40,296 nucleotides of DNA from Bacillota bacterium (GCA_023400985.1 JAEXEN010000023.1:1-40296); one strand, 5' to 3'. Positions 32,303 through 40,019 are shown, counted from the first letter of the stretch. Numbers and translations are program-made. The notes: generated by a model not told the origin, from the letters alone.

Positions 32303-32605
32303 TCAAAGCTGCATGCGCATCACTTCGTTGTACGCATCGATCACCTTGTTGCGCACCTGTACCGCGAGGTTGAACGTGAGCTCCGCCTTCTGCGCCGCGA
32401 TGAGCGCGGTGTGGATATCGGTGCTCTCGCCGCTTAAAAGCTGCAGGCTGTTGACATTGTTTTCCGTCTGCACATCCTCCACTTGGCCGATGGCATCTTT
32501 TAAAAGGTCGGAAAAGCTCGTGCCCGTGTTTTCCGTCGTCGTTCCCCCCGTCGCGTTGAGGGCGTTGAGAAGCGAACTGATATTGCTTACGGAATCGACC
32601 GCCAT
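32303..32605 (-). CDS. fliE: Flagellar hook-basal body complex protein FliE
   Basis: Adaptor between MS-ring and rod. The 100-residue product has the family C-terminus (D-I-H-T-A-L-I-A-A-Q-K-A-E-L-T-F-N-L-A-V-Q, near residues 62-82) and ends with a helical M-R-M-Q-L. A consensus G-G-A-G-G-T site precedes ATG 32605. It is third in the set flgB-flgC-fliE. The expected fliF does not follow. Confidence 0.93.
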   Translation of the reverse strand: MAVDSVSNISSLLNALNATGGTTTENTGTSFSDLLKDAIGQVEDVQTENNVNSLQLLSGESTDIHTALIAAQKAELTFNLAVQVRNKVIDAYNEVMRMQL

Positions 32606-32636
32606 AAAACTACCTCCTTAACAGAGCAGAAAAATC

Positions 32637-33065
32637 TTATTTGCCGATCTCGAGCGCCTTGAGCATCATGCTCTTCATGGCATTGAGAGCGGTCACGTTT
32701 GCCTCATAGGCGCGCGTGGCGGCCATCATATCGATGAGCTCCGTGGTCTCATTCACATTGGGATAACGCACATAGCCGTCCGCGTCCGCGTCCGGATTGT
32801 CAGGATCGTACTCGAGCTTGAAGTCGGACGGATCCTCCTCGATGCTCGAAACCATGGCGCCGCCGCCCACGGAACCCATAGCGGAATTGAGGTAGCTTGA
32901 AAACGACGGTTTCTCCGATATGACCGTGACCTGCCGCCTGTACGGGCTGCCGTCCGCCGTACGCGTGGTTTGGGCGTTGGCGAGGTTTTCGCTGATAACG
33001 TCCATGCGCATGCGCTGCGCGGTGAGCGCCGAGCCGCTTATGTTGAAAGCGTTTAAAAAGCTCAT
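32637..33065 (-). CDS. flgC: Flagellar rod protein FlgC
   Basis: Proximal rod protein of 142 residues with the axial signature Q-R-M-R-M-D-V-I-S-E-N-L-A-N-A-Q-T-T near residue 17 and the C-terminal V-N-E-T-T-E-L-I-D-M-M-A-A-T-R-A-Y-E-A-N-V. It has a G-G-A-G-G-T site before ATG 33065 and follows flgB by three bases. Confidence 0.95.
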   Translation of the reverse strand: MSFLNAFNISGSALTAQRMRMDVISENLANAQTTRTADGSPYRRQVTVISEKPSFSSYLNSAMGSVGGGAMVSSIEEDPSDFKLEYDPDNPDADADGYVRYPNVNETTELIDMMAATRAYEANVTALNAMKSMMLKALEIGK

Positions 33066-33068
33066 GCT

Positions 33069-33479
33069 TTACCTCCCCTCCGTGATCGCCGTCCGCAGCA
33101 TGGAAAACTCGCTGTTGAGCTTTTCCACGAGCGTGTTGTAATAGAGCGTGTTCTTGGCGAGCTCCACGTTTTCGTAGTCGATATCGACGTTGTTGCCGTC
33201 CATGCGCATGGTCGTATCGCTGTTTTGATAAACCGTAGGCACGACGTCGCCGGGGTCGGGCGTTGAAAAATCGATGTGCTTCTCGCGTGTCATCTTGTTG
33301 TCGAAGCCGTTTCCGTCGTCAAGCGCGGCGGCAAAAACATCTTCGAACTCCACGCGAGAGCTTTTGAAATTCGGCGTTTCAGCGTTGGCGATGTTGTTGG
33401 AGATCACCTGATTGCGCAGCCATGACGCGTCCAGCCCTTTTTCGAGGTACTTGGTGGAAGAGAAAATATCTTTGATCAC
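33069..33479 (-). CDS. flgB: Flagellar rod protein FlgB
   Basis: Proximal rod protein of 136 residues, with the rod signature N-Q-V-I-S-N-N-I-A-N-A-E-T-P-N-F near residue 23. The GTG start at 33479 overlaps the stop of the transglycosylase gene (GTGA) and has G-G-A-G-G-G about eight bases upstream. In Bacillus flgB is the first gene of the fla/che operon; here a wall hydrolase precedes it. Confidence 0.94.
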   Translation of the reverse strand: MIKDIFSSTKYLEKGLDASWLRNQVISNNIANAETPNFKSSRVEFEDVFAAALDDGNGFDNKMTREKHIDFSTPDPGDVVPTVYQNSDTTMRMDGNNVDIDYENVELAKNTLYYNTLVEKLNSEFSMLRTAITEGR

Positions 33480-34078
33480 AAGCTCTGCCCTCCTTTGTAG
33501 GCATCCCGGTAGGAAAGCACTCTGTCGACATAAGCGCGGACTTGGGCGCTCAGCTTCGTGTACTGCTCCGGATCGTCCGCATCGGCAATGTTAAACGACG
33601 CGACCCGCGAAGGGCCGGTGTTATAAGCCGCGAGCGCAAGGCGCAAATCCCCGAAACGCTCGATTTGCTTTGAAAGATACTCGACGCCCGCAAATATGTT
33701 CTGCTGCGCATCGAACGAGTCGGTAACGCCAAGCGAGGCGGCCGTGCCGGGCATGAGCTGCATAAGCCCCTGCGCACCGGCGCTCGACACCGCGTTTTCG
33801 TCATATCCCGATTCCGCCCGTATGACCGCGCGGATGAGGTCCGCGTCCAGTCCGTAAGCCTCCGAAGCGGCGGCGATGACGGAATCGTAGGCGCTTTCGC
33901 CCGCGCCCGATGCAGCCGTTGAAACGGCGGAGCTTTCGCTCGAAGCCTGCGCAAGCAGGCTTGAAAACAGAGGGGCTGTGAGCCCCGCACGGGCCGTTAA
34001 GCTGTCGAGTTTTTGTTGCACCTCGACGAGCTTTTGGTAATAGACGGCGTTAACTCCGGATATTGCTGCCACCCCCAT
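33476..34078 (-). CDS. Lytic transglycosylase (SLT domain), probably flagellar
   Basis: Soluble-lytic-transglycosylase-type enzyme that cleaves glycan strands. In the 200-residue product the catalytic Glu89 sits in I-R-A-E-S-G-Y, followed by G-L-M-Q-L-M-P (104-110) and A-Y-N-T-G-P (151-156), all family hallmarks. The first 60 residues form an amphipathic, Ala/Ser-rich region with no clear signal peptide, suggesting export by the flagellar system itself. It overlaps flgB by four bases. Inferred role: opening the wall for the rod, as the FlgJ muramidase domain does in proteobacteria. ATG 34078 lacks a ribosome site and sits only about 8 bases from the predicted transcription start. Confidence 0.88.
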   Translation of the reverse strand: MGVAAISGVNAVYYQKLVEVQQKLDSLTARAGLTAPLFSSLLAQASSESSAVSTAASGAGESAYDSVIAAASEAYGLDADLIRAVIRAESGYDENAVSSAGAQGLMQLMPGTAASLGVTDSFDAQQNIFAGVEYLSKQIERFGDLRLALAAYNTGPSRVASFNIADADDPEQYTKLSAQVRAYVDRVLSYRDAYKGGQSL

Positions 34079-34092
34079 GTAATTCACTAAAT

Positions 34093-34121
34093 AGTATAAC
34101 AACAAAAGATACCGGTTTCAA
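34093..34121 (-). promoter_or_regulatory. Sigma-A promoter of the early flagellar operon
   Basis: TTGAAA (34121-34116) and TATACT (34098-34093) on the minus strand are 17 bp apart, 10 of 12 consensus bases. This is probably the main promoter for the transglycosylase-flgB-to-swrB-like operon (about 14 kb). The region up to 34230 holds no gene. Confidence 0.75.
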
Positions 34122-34229
34122 CAATATTTTCACATTTTACCAGATCCTTACCCCGTATTTTGTGTAGGTTTTTAAATTTTCCTACTACAATTTGTTTGTT
34201 TGCGTTTTAAAGTACGCAAGAGTACTCAT

Positions 34230-34276
34230 AAAAATACAGACGCACGGCGAGCCGCCGCGCGTCCGTGCGCTGTATT
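34230..34276 (-). terminator. Terminator after cheB
   Basis: Arms 34263-34276 and 34233-34247 form a 13-pair stem with one bulged base, followed on the minus strand by TTTTT and ATG. It ends the fliD-to-cheB unit and isolates it from the flagellar operon promoter 110 bp further on. Confidence 0.75.
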
Positions 34277-34328
34277 ACTATACTATATCGTATCAAAACT
34301 CCCGTTACTTGAGCCTGACCGAGTTCGT

Positions 34329-35345
34329 TCAGGATTTCAGCTTTTCGTCGCGCCAGGCATAGATGGCCTGCGCGATGGAGTTCAACGGAAGTTCCTTTGA
34401 GACGGCCCCCATACCCATGGCTACCATGGGCATGCCGTATACCACGCAGGTCTCCTTGTTCTGCCCGATGGTACTTGCGCCGCTTTGCCTCATTTTCAAA
34501 AGCCCGCTTGCGCCGTCGGCTCCCATGCCCGTGAGGAGGATGCCCAATGCGCCGCTCCCCGCCGTTTTGGCGACCGATTCGAACAGCACGTCCACGGACG
34601 GGCAGTGGCCGCTCACCTTATCGCCCTTTTTGCAGTGCACACGAAAACCGCCCGCGTATTTTTCCAAGGTCATATGGTACTCCCCCGGCGCGACGAGCGC
34701 AGCGCCCGGACGGAGGATATCCCCGTCCTCAGCCTCCTTTACGGCAAGCCTTGTCGAGTTGTTAAGCCTTTCGGCATAAAGCTTTGTAAACACCGGCGGC
34801 ATATGCTGCACAATGAGGATAGGAGGAAGGTCGCCGCGAAGTTCCGTCAGTATCTGCGCGGTCGCCTCCGTGCCGCCCGTGGACGCGCCGATAGCGATGA
34901 CGCAGGCATTCCCGCACTTCGAGGCATTCGGTTTATTCTCCTGCCCCTGCGGCGTGTTTTTATGTTGACCCACCTTGGCGATGGAAGCAATCTTCAGCTT
35001 GACGATTAGCTCGCTGACGAATGCCGCATGGCCCTCCCCTGATTCGGAGGGCTTGCTCACGAAGTCCACCGCCCCCGCCTGCAGCGCGTCGAACACGATG
35101 TCGCTTGCGGAACTCACCACGAGCACCGGCAGCGGGTGCCGCGGCATGAGCTTTTTCAAAAACTCGATGCCGTTCATACCGGGCATCTGCACGTCGAGCG
35201 TCATAACGTCGGGATCGAGCGCATTGACCTTTTCGAGCGCCTCGAACGGGTCGTTCGCGGTGCCCACCACCTCGATGGCGGCATCCTTTGATATCTCGCC
35301 CGCGATGAGGGTGCGCGCAAACAGGGAATCATCCACAACGAGCAC
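34329..35345 (-). CDS. cheB: Chemotaxis response regulator protein-glutamate methylesterase CheB
   Basis: Removes methyl groups from chemoreceptors when phosphorylated. Receiver domain (1-105) with acidic pair Asp5-Asp6, phospho-acceptor Asp51 (T-L-D-V-Q-M-P-G-M) and Lys97; methylesterase domain with catalytic Ser154 (I-G-A-S-T-G-G), His180 (Q-H-M-P) and Asp276 (G-M-G-A-D-G). The annotated GTG 35345 cuts off residues of the first beta strand. In-frame upstream codons give M-P-F-K-K-I-R-V-L-V-V-D-D-S if translation starts at ATT 35366-35364, which has G-G-G-T-G-A six bases before it. It follows cheR by about 20-40 bases. Confidence 0.95.
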   Translation of the reverse strand: MLVVDDSLFARTLIAGEISKDAAIEVVGTANDPFEALEKVNALDPDVMTLDVQMPGMNGIEFLKKLMPRHPLPVLVVSSASDIVFDALQAGAVDFVSKPSESGEGHAAFVSELIVKLKIASIAKVGQHKNTPQGQENKPNASKCGNACVIAIGASTGGTEATAQILTELRGDLPPILIVQHMPPVFTKLYAERLNNSTRLAVKEAEDGDILRPGAALVAPGEYHMTLEKYAGGFRVHCKKGDKVSGHCPSVDVLFESVAKTAGSGALGILLTGMGADGASGLLKMRQSGASTIGQNKETCVVYGMPMVAMGMGAVSKELPLNSIAQAIYAWRDEKLKS

Positions 35346-35383
35346 GCGAATTTTTTTGAAGGGAATGGCTGCTCACCCGCCTT

Positions 35384-36220
35384 TCAGACTTTGTGGTAGA
35401 TGGACGGCATCACATAGGTAAGCCCGGTGGCGCTTCGGTCGAGCGATTCCGACTGCCCCACGATGAGATAGCCGCCCGGCGCGAGCGCGTCGTAAAAGCG
35501 GTTGATGAGCTCCGTCTTGGTTTTTGGCTCGAAGTAGATCATCACGTTTCTGCAGAAGATCACATGGAACTTCTTTTTAAAGGAGAATGCCCTTTCCATG
35601 AGGTTGAACGGACGGAAGATCACCTCTTGCCGGAGGCTTTCCTTCACCCTCCATCGCCCGTCGTTAAGCTCCGTGAAATACGCGAGTTTCCATATCTTCG
35701 GGAGCGGCTCCACGGCCTCCGCGCCGTATATGCCCGCGGCCGCGAAATTAAGGACCTTCTGAGAAATATCGGTGGCGAGTATTTTCTTATCCCACAGACC
35801 GGCCTCGCCGCCGAAAAACTCCTGCGTCACCATGGAAAGGGTGTAGGCCTCCTCGCCGGTGGAGCAGCCTGCGCTCCAAAGCCGGAGGTCGTGATCCTTC
35901 ACGCTTGATTTAAGCTCCGGCAAAATGCGGGTGCGGTAGAACTCGAAATGATCCCATTCCCGCATGAAATAGGAATAGTTGGTGGTGAGGTAGTTGAGGA
36001 TGTTAGAGAGCTCCGCACCCGTCGGGTCCGCGAACACAGTATCGAGGTACTCAGTATAGCTGTCGTAGCCGTTGCGGATGAGATACTGGTTGAGCCGGCC
36101 CTCTATGAGCACGCGCTTTTTCGTTAAGTTGATGCCGAAGCGGTCGCGAAGGTACTCGGTGAGCCGCACAAAATCGCGGTCGCTGATGCGAATGACCCCC
36201 ATGCCGTCCAGACCGTCCAT
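35384..36220 (-). CDS. cheR: Chemotaxis protein methyltransferase CheR
   Basis: SAM-dependent methyltransferase acting on receptor glutamates. The 278-residue product has the N-terminal helical domain (10-75), L-T-T-N-Y-S-Y-F-M-R-E near residue 78 (family: L-T-T-N-E-T-x-F-F-R-E, so the usual E-T is Y-S), the SAM motif S-A-G-C-S-T-G-E-E at 116-124, and F-C-R-N-V-M-I-Y-F near 230. ATG 36220 has A-A-G-G-G-G nine bases upstream. It partners with cheB downstream; the receptor fragment at the right edge may be a substrate. Confidence 0.95.
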   Translation of the reverse strand: MDGLDGMGVIRISDRDFVRLTEYLRDRFGINLTKKRVLIEGRLNQYLIRNGYDSYTEYLDTVFADPTGAELSNILNYLTTNYSYFMREWDHFEFYRTRILPELKSSVKDHDLRLWSAGCSTGEEAYTLSMVTQEFFGGEAGLWDKKILATDISQKVLNFAAAGIYGAEAVEPLPKIWKLAYFTELNDGRWRVKESLRQEVIFRPFNLMERAFSFKKKFHVIFCRNVMIYFEPKTKTELINRFYDALAPGGYLIVGQSESLDRSATGLTYVMPSIYHKV

Positions 36221-36247
36221 ACGTAAAAACCCCTTGTTATGGTTTCT

Positions 36248-36715
36248 TTATTCCTCGTTGAGAAGCTCGTCGGCGTCCAAGATGAGCGTTACCTTATCGT
36301 CTGCGGTGCCTATGCCGCTGATGTAGCGGTTCTGCTCGTTCGCGCCGTAGGAGGGCGGCGCGACGATCTGCTCGTCGGGAATGGTGAGCACTTCGCTTAC
36401 GCTGTCCACGATGAGCCCCGCAAAAAGCCCGTTCGTCTCCATCACGATCACGCAGGTGCGTTCGTCGTAGGGGATGGCCCGCTTTTTAAATTTGAGCCGT
36501 ATGTCGATGACCGGCACGATCTTGCCGCGCAAGTTAATGATCCCTTTCACATGCGCGGGAACGTCCGGCAGCGGCGTGATGGGATAGATGCCGATGATCT
36601 CGCTGACGCAGCTTATGGCGACGGCGAAGCTTTCCTCGCCCACCGGGAACGTCAGATACCTGCCGTACTGCGTGTCTTCCCGCTCCGCAAGAAGCGTGCT
36701 CTTGTTTTCTTCCAT
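36248..36715 (-). CDS. cheW: Chemotaxis coupling protein CheW
   Basis: Adaptor linking receptors to the CheA kinase. The 155-residue product is a single CheW domain (about 18-150) with V-K-G-I-I-N-L-R-G-K-I-V-P-V-I-D near residue 57, the receptor/CheA-binding signature. A consensus A-G-G-A-G-G-T site precedes ATG 36715. No cheA, cheY, cheC or cheD is present in this window, so the rest of the signalling complex is elsewhere. Confidence 0.95.
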   Translation of the reverse strand: MEENKSTLLAEREDTQYGRYLTFPVGEESFAVAISCVSEIIGIYPITPLPDVPAHVKGIINLRGKIVPVIDIRLKFKKRAIPYDERTCVIVMETNGLFAGLIVDSVSEVLTIPDEQIVAPPSYGANEQNRYISGIGTADDKVTLILDADELLNEE

Positions 36716-36733
36716 ATGGGACCTCCTTGCTTA

Positions 36734-37186
36734 TTAAAGGAACATATCCACGATAAGCCCACGGATATCGTCGGCGATATCCAATAGCTTAATGCGGTCA
36801 GACTCGTTTTTCAATACCTCCGCCGCCATTTCGTCGAGCCGCTGGTTGACCTTGCGAATCACCGAATATACCTTGTGCCTGCCGCGTGCGTCAAACTGGC
36901 TGAGCTTTAAGAAGGCGTAGGAATTGCTGATGGTGGTGCTGATAAGCTCGCTGATGAGCTCGCGGTATTTCTGATATTCCGAAAGATCGGCGCGCCTCGA
37001 TACCATTTCTCCCTGTTTGTAGATCTTTTCCTTGAGCTCGCCGATGTAGGCCTCGTAGTCGGAACGGTCCCTTTTCTGCATCTGCTCCTCAAAGTTATGG
37101 GAAAAGCCCGTATCCACCTTTATGCGGCCGGATGCGGGCGAAACGCTTTTTTTCACGTTTACTTTTTCGATCTCTCTTATATCCAT
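36734..37186 (-). CDS. YaaR family protein (DUF327)
   Basis: The 150-residue product is helical and charged, with F-E-E-Q-M-Q-K-R near residue 32 and the DUF327 core Y-R-E-L-I-S-E-L-I-S-T-T-I-S-N-S-Y near 75, then a C-terminal helix ending I-R-G-L-I-V-D-M-F-L. ATG 37186 has a G-G-A-G-A site; the longer frame is rejected. YaaR proteins occur in Bacillus and Clostridia without known function; placement between fliS and cheW suggests a link to motility here. Confidence 0.8.
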   Translation of the reverse strand: MDIREIEKVNVKKSVSPASGRIKVDTGFSHNFEEQMQKRDRSDYEAYIGELKEKIYKQGEMVSRRADLSEYQKYRELISELISTTISNSYAFLKLSQFDARGRHKVYSVIRKVNQRLDEMAAEVLKNESDRIKLLDIADDIRGLIVDMFL

Positions 37187-37209
37187 GCTCTGTCGTCTCC
37201 GGCAGAAAC

Positions 37210-37605
37210 TTATTCGGCGACGGCCACGGATGCCGCGCCGCTTCTGGCGAGGTGCGCCCACGCGCCGCGCAATTCCTCAAGCAGGCTCGCCACCGCGAGG
37301 ATGGGCTCGGTATTCTTTTGGAGGTTGCCTTCGATGATCTCGTCGATCATGTATTCGTACAGGCGCATCAGATCGTACGCGAGATCGTAGTGGAAATCGA
37401 GGCTTGTGATGAGCTCAAGCAAAATGCGCTGAGCCTTTTGAAAACAGTTGTTCGCTTTCTCATAGCCTTTGCTTTCCACCGCAATACAGCCGAGTTTCAG
37501 CTGCTTGATGCAGCCGTCATAAAGCATTACGATGAGCTCAGCGGGATTGGCGGTGAGAATGCCCTGCTGCTTATAGGCATCCTGCGGGTTCGGCTTTGCG
37601 TACAT
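37210..37605 (-). CDS. fliS: Flagellin export chaperone FliS
   Basis: Binds flagellin and prevents early polymerisation. The 131-residue product is a helical bundle with the family signatures Y-K-Q-Q-G-I-L-T-A-N-P-A-E-L-I-V-M-L-Y-D-G near residue 11 and a central L-L-E-L-I-T-S-L-D motif near 62. It has A-A-A-G-G-G-A-G before ATG 37605. It lies directly after fliD as in most Firmicutes. The flagellin client gene is not in the window. Confidence 0.95.
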   Translation of the reverse strand: MYAKPNPQDAYKQQGILTANPAELIVMLYDGCIKQLKLGCIAVESKGYEKANNCFQKAQRILLELITSLDFHYDLAYDLMRLYEYMIDEIIEGNLQKNTEPILAVASLLEELRGAWAHLARSGAASVAVAE

Positions 37606-37621
37606 GGTGTTCTCCCTTTAT

Positions 37622-39196
37622 TTAACTCATGCTGCCCAGCAGGGAGGATATCCAACTGGTTTGGCTGTTGAGTTTGGCGAGCGCAGTCTCCATGGCGGAG
37701 AAGCGCGCGTAGTACTTTTCCTCGTTGTTGGAAAGCCAGTCCTCCAGATCGCTCAACGTCGACTCCGCCTTAGAAAGCGCCGTCGCGTTCATGTCGAGCG
37801 TTTGCGAGGTGGAAAAGGAAACATAGTTGCTCATCGCGGTGGAGATGCGGCTCATGAGGCCGCTCTCGGCATTCTTCACGCTTGCGTCCGTCGCGGTGCT
37901 GGTCGAAGTGAAGATGCCCATAACCTGCGTGGGATTTGTTTCTATAGCCGCGCGGAGCTTATCCTTGTTGACGGTGATCTTGCCGCCGTCTTTGTAGTAA
38001 CCGGTGGTGAGGCCGATCTCGGCCGCGCTCATGCCCGTGCTTTCCACCGCCGTATAAAAGGCGCCGCGGAGGGTGGAGATAAGGCTTGAAAGCTGGCTGT
38101 CGTTTTTTAAGAGGCCGCTCTTCGCCTTCTCCTCCCACTGCTCGGCCTGCTTTTCAGAAAGCTGGCCGCGCTCGGTATCGGTAAGCGGATCGTAGGCGGA
38201 ATAAACGTCCTCGCCGAGCCTGCCCTGCAGGCTCACAATGAGCTCGTTGTACGCGTCGATAAAGGCGACGATCTTATCGACCGTGGCGTCCACGTCACGC
38301 TCGACGTCGAACTTGATCACGTCTTCGCTTTCGGCCTTGAGCGTGTAGGTGATGCCGTCGATCGTGAAGCTGTTGGAGGACTTTTCCACATTCACGCCTT
38401 CGATCTGCAAAACAGCGTTCGTGCCGGACCTTTCGCCGCCCACGATGCCGATGGCGCTGTCGGTTCCGAAGAAATTACCGAGGCCGTTTTCAATCTTGAC
38501 GGAACTATTTGCACCCGTGGTCGCGCCCGTGATGGTAAAACCCTGTTTGAGGGTGCTGTAGCTCATGGTGACGCCGGCCTGCGTATTGGAGTTGACTTTG
38601 TTGACCACCTCCGAAACGGTGGCGTTTTCGCCGAAAGTAAACGTCTGGCCGTTGATGGAGAAGCTAAACGACTTGACGATGGTATCCTCGCCGGGCTCGC
38701 CGTCCTCGCCCACCTCTCCGGGTATGGTTTCCACATGGAACTCAAAGCCGGCCAGATCGCCGATCTTGGTGTTCCCGTTGACGGCGCTGCCGAGCTGGAC
38801 GTTATTATCGGCGCTTGAAAAGCTTGCCGCCGAGGCGAGGTGTGTGATCTTGTTGATGGTATAGGAGCCGGCAACCGCACCGCTTCCCGCCGACACTTTT
38901 ACGGCGGAAGTCGCTGTGGAAAGCGAAGTGCTGAAGCTATTGTAGTTCTTGGCAAGCAGCATGTTATCGCCCTCGGCCGCGAGCGGATGCAGGTACTTCT
39001 CTCGGAAGGTTTTGATCTGCAGATTGACGGCGCGGTAAGCGTCGCCTTGCCACTCGAGCTTGGTGACGGCTTTTTGCTGCTTATCGACCTTGAGCTGGTC
39101 GATCTCCAAAAGGCTCTTGACGATGCTTTCGGTATCGAGGCCCGAAGCAAGGCCGGTAAGCCTGAGCGTGGACGAATTAAGGCTGCTGATTGCCAT
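37622..39196 (-). CDS. fliD: Flagellar filament cap protein FliD
   Basis: Hook-associated protein 2, the pentameric cap that folds flagellin at the filament tip. The 524-residue product has the N-terminal L-T-G-L-A-S-G-L-D-T-E-S-I-V-K-S-L-L signature near residue 13, a Thr/Ser/Gly-rich D2-D3 middle, and a C-terminal coiled coil (T-A-L-S-K-A-E-S-T-L-S-D-L-E near 475). ATG 39196 has A-A-A-G-G-G-A at good distance; 54 extra codons of the longer frame cover the leader and promoter region and are rejected. It is first in the unit fliD-fliS-yaaR-cheW-cheR-cheB. Confidence 0.95.
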   Translation of the reverse strand: MAISSLNSSTLRLTGLASGLDTESIVKSLLEIDQLKVDKQQKAVTKLEWQGDAYRAVNLQIKTFREKYLHPLAAEGDNMLLAKNYNSFSTSLSTATSAVKVSAGSGAVAGSYTINKITHLASAASFSSADNNVQLGSAVNGNTKIGDLAGFEFHVETIPGEVGEDGEPGEDTIVKSFSFSINGQTFTFGENATVSEVVNKVNSNTQAGVTMSYSTLKQGFTITGATTGANSSVKIENGLGNFFGTDSAIGIVGGERSGTNAVLQIEGVNVEKSSNSFTIDGITYTLKAESEDVIKFDVERDVDATVDKIVAFIDAYNELIVSLQGRLGEDVYSAYDPLTDTERGQLSEKQAEQWEEKAKSGLLKNDSQLSSLISTLRGAFYTAVESTGMSAAEIGLTTGYYKDGGKITVNKDKLRAAIETNPTQVMGIFTSTSTATDASVKNAESGLMSRISTAMSNYVSFSTSQTLDMNATALSKAESTLSDLEDWLSNNEEKYYARFSAMETALAKLNSQTSWISSLLGSMS

Positions 39197-39298
39197 GGTA
39201 TTTCCCTTTCCGCCTATCGGCAAGACCGCTATGTACATGCCTGACCGCTTGTTAACTTTTGCGGTTACGTGGAATCGGGCGCTTTCCCGTTTCCCGTC

Positions 39299-39327
39299 AT
39301 TATATATATCGTCATTTTTTTTGAAAA
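39299..39327 (-). promoter_or_regulatory. Sigma-A promoter of the fliD unit
   Basis: TTTTCA (39327-39322) and a perfect TATAAT (39304-39299) on the minus strand are 17 bp apart. The -10 is flanked by two copies of TGACG. The predicted leader to ATG 39196 is about 95 bases. A sigma-28 promoter might have been expected for these late genes but no convincing one is seen. Confidence 0.55.
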
Positions 39328-39433
39328 CTGAACACAGGGGTGAAAAGTGCGCTGACATGCTTTCCGCCCCTCTAAACTCTGCGACCTAACAACTGCTATT
39401 TTGGATGCAGGTCGCGAAAGAGGAGAACGCATT

Positions 39434-39513
39434 GTAGGGTGATATGCCCACATGCCGCCGTGTAACGTTACCACGGAAGAATCACGCGGCGGCATATTGG
39501 CATGCCGCCCTAC
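39434..39513. repeat. MITE-like nested palindrome, about 80 bp
   Basis: Arms 39434-39462 and 39485-39513 (29 bases each) are inverted repeats with six mismatches, most allowing G-U pairs; the ends read GTAGGG and CCCTAC. A second palindrome, GTAACGTTAC, lies at the centre (39462-39471). The GTAGGG ends resemble short dispersed palindromic elements I recall from gut Clostridia. No reading frame is inside. It probably is a non-autonomous mobile or REP-like element. Confidence 0.5.
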
Positions 39514-39587
39514 TCGACGACAAAGACATGCGCCGAACCGGCAGTTTTTAGGCGCAAGCTTCGACTTCCCTTGCCTTCATAAAAAAC

Positions 39588-39613
39588 GTGACTTTTTACG
39601 GGTAAAAAGTCAC
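39588..39613 (-). terminator. 12-bp perfect hairpin, possible minus-strand terminator
   Basis: GTGACTTTTTAC (39588-39599) and GTAAAAAGTCAC (39602-39613) are perfect complements with a GG loop. On the minus strand a run of six T follows one base later, so it could stop transcripts entering from the right. Together with the element at 39434-39513 it fills the 500-bp gap between fliD and the next gene; the rest of the gap shows no gene. Confidence 0.45.
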
Positions 39614-39702
39614 TACCGAAAGCGTAAACTTGCTCCTATGATAGGTTTATAAACTGTCAAAGGGGCAATCTTTTCGCAATTTTTAAAAAGGAGCGCTTAG
39701 GG

Positions 39703-39930
39703 GTGGAGCCTGAACAGCAGCATCCATATAAGGTGTTTCGTGCGGGAGGTAAGATATTTCCCGTTTACCTTGTGTACGACGAACGGCTCAACAAGAGCTT
39801 CCCGGACTATCCGGACTTTGAGGAATGTCCGGAATATACCGACGAAGGGCGGCCGTTTGCCACGGCAAAGCAGGATAGCTGCCTGCATGTTAAACCAAAG
39901 GCCGCGGGAGAGACGGCGTCCGGCGACTAA
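39703..39930 (+). CDS. Small hypothetical protein, 75 aa
   Basis: GTG 39703 has A-A-G-G-A-G about nine bases upstream. The 75-residue product is acidic, with a Y-K-V-F-R-A-G-G-K-I-F-P-V-Y opening and a D-Y-P-D-F-E-E-C-P-E-Y-T-D-E-G-R-P-F-A-T-A core near residues 34-54, then one more Cys near 59 and a low-complexity tail. I recall similar short proteins in Clostridia with the core E-Y-T-x-E-G-R-P-F but know no function. It is monocistronic between repeats and a terminator. The call rests on the ribosome site and the core motif. Confidence 0.6.
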   Translation: MEPEQQHPYKVFRAGGKIFPVYLVYDERLNKSFPDYPDFEECPEYTDEGRPFATAKQDSCLHVKPKAAGETASGD

Positions 39931-40019
39931 GGGAACAGACGCCCTATGACCTCATAGGCATATGCATGTGCGACGCGCGGCGGCGCGAAAGCGACAATAA
40001 ATCGGGAAGAAGTAAAATG

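Noticed and set aside
39207..39215. GCCGATA element before fliD as a sigma-28 -10 box
   Set aside because: No TAAA at the needed distance upstream, and it would put the transcription start inside the ribosome site.
39943..39958. CCTATGA/TCATAGG hairpin after the 75-residue gene
   Set aside because: Perfect 7-bp arms but a 2-base loop and no T-run; the strong terminator at 40020-40054 explains termination better.
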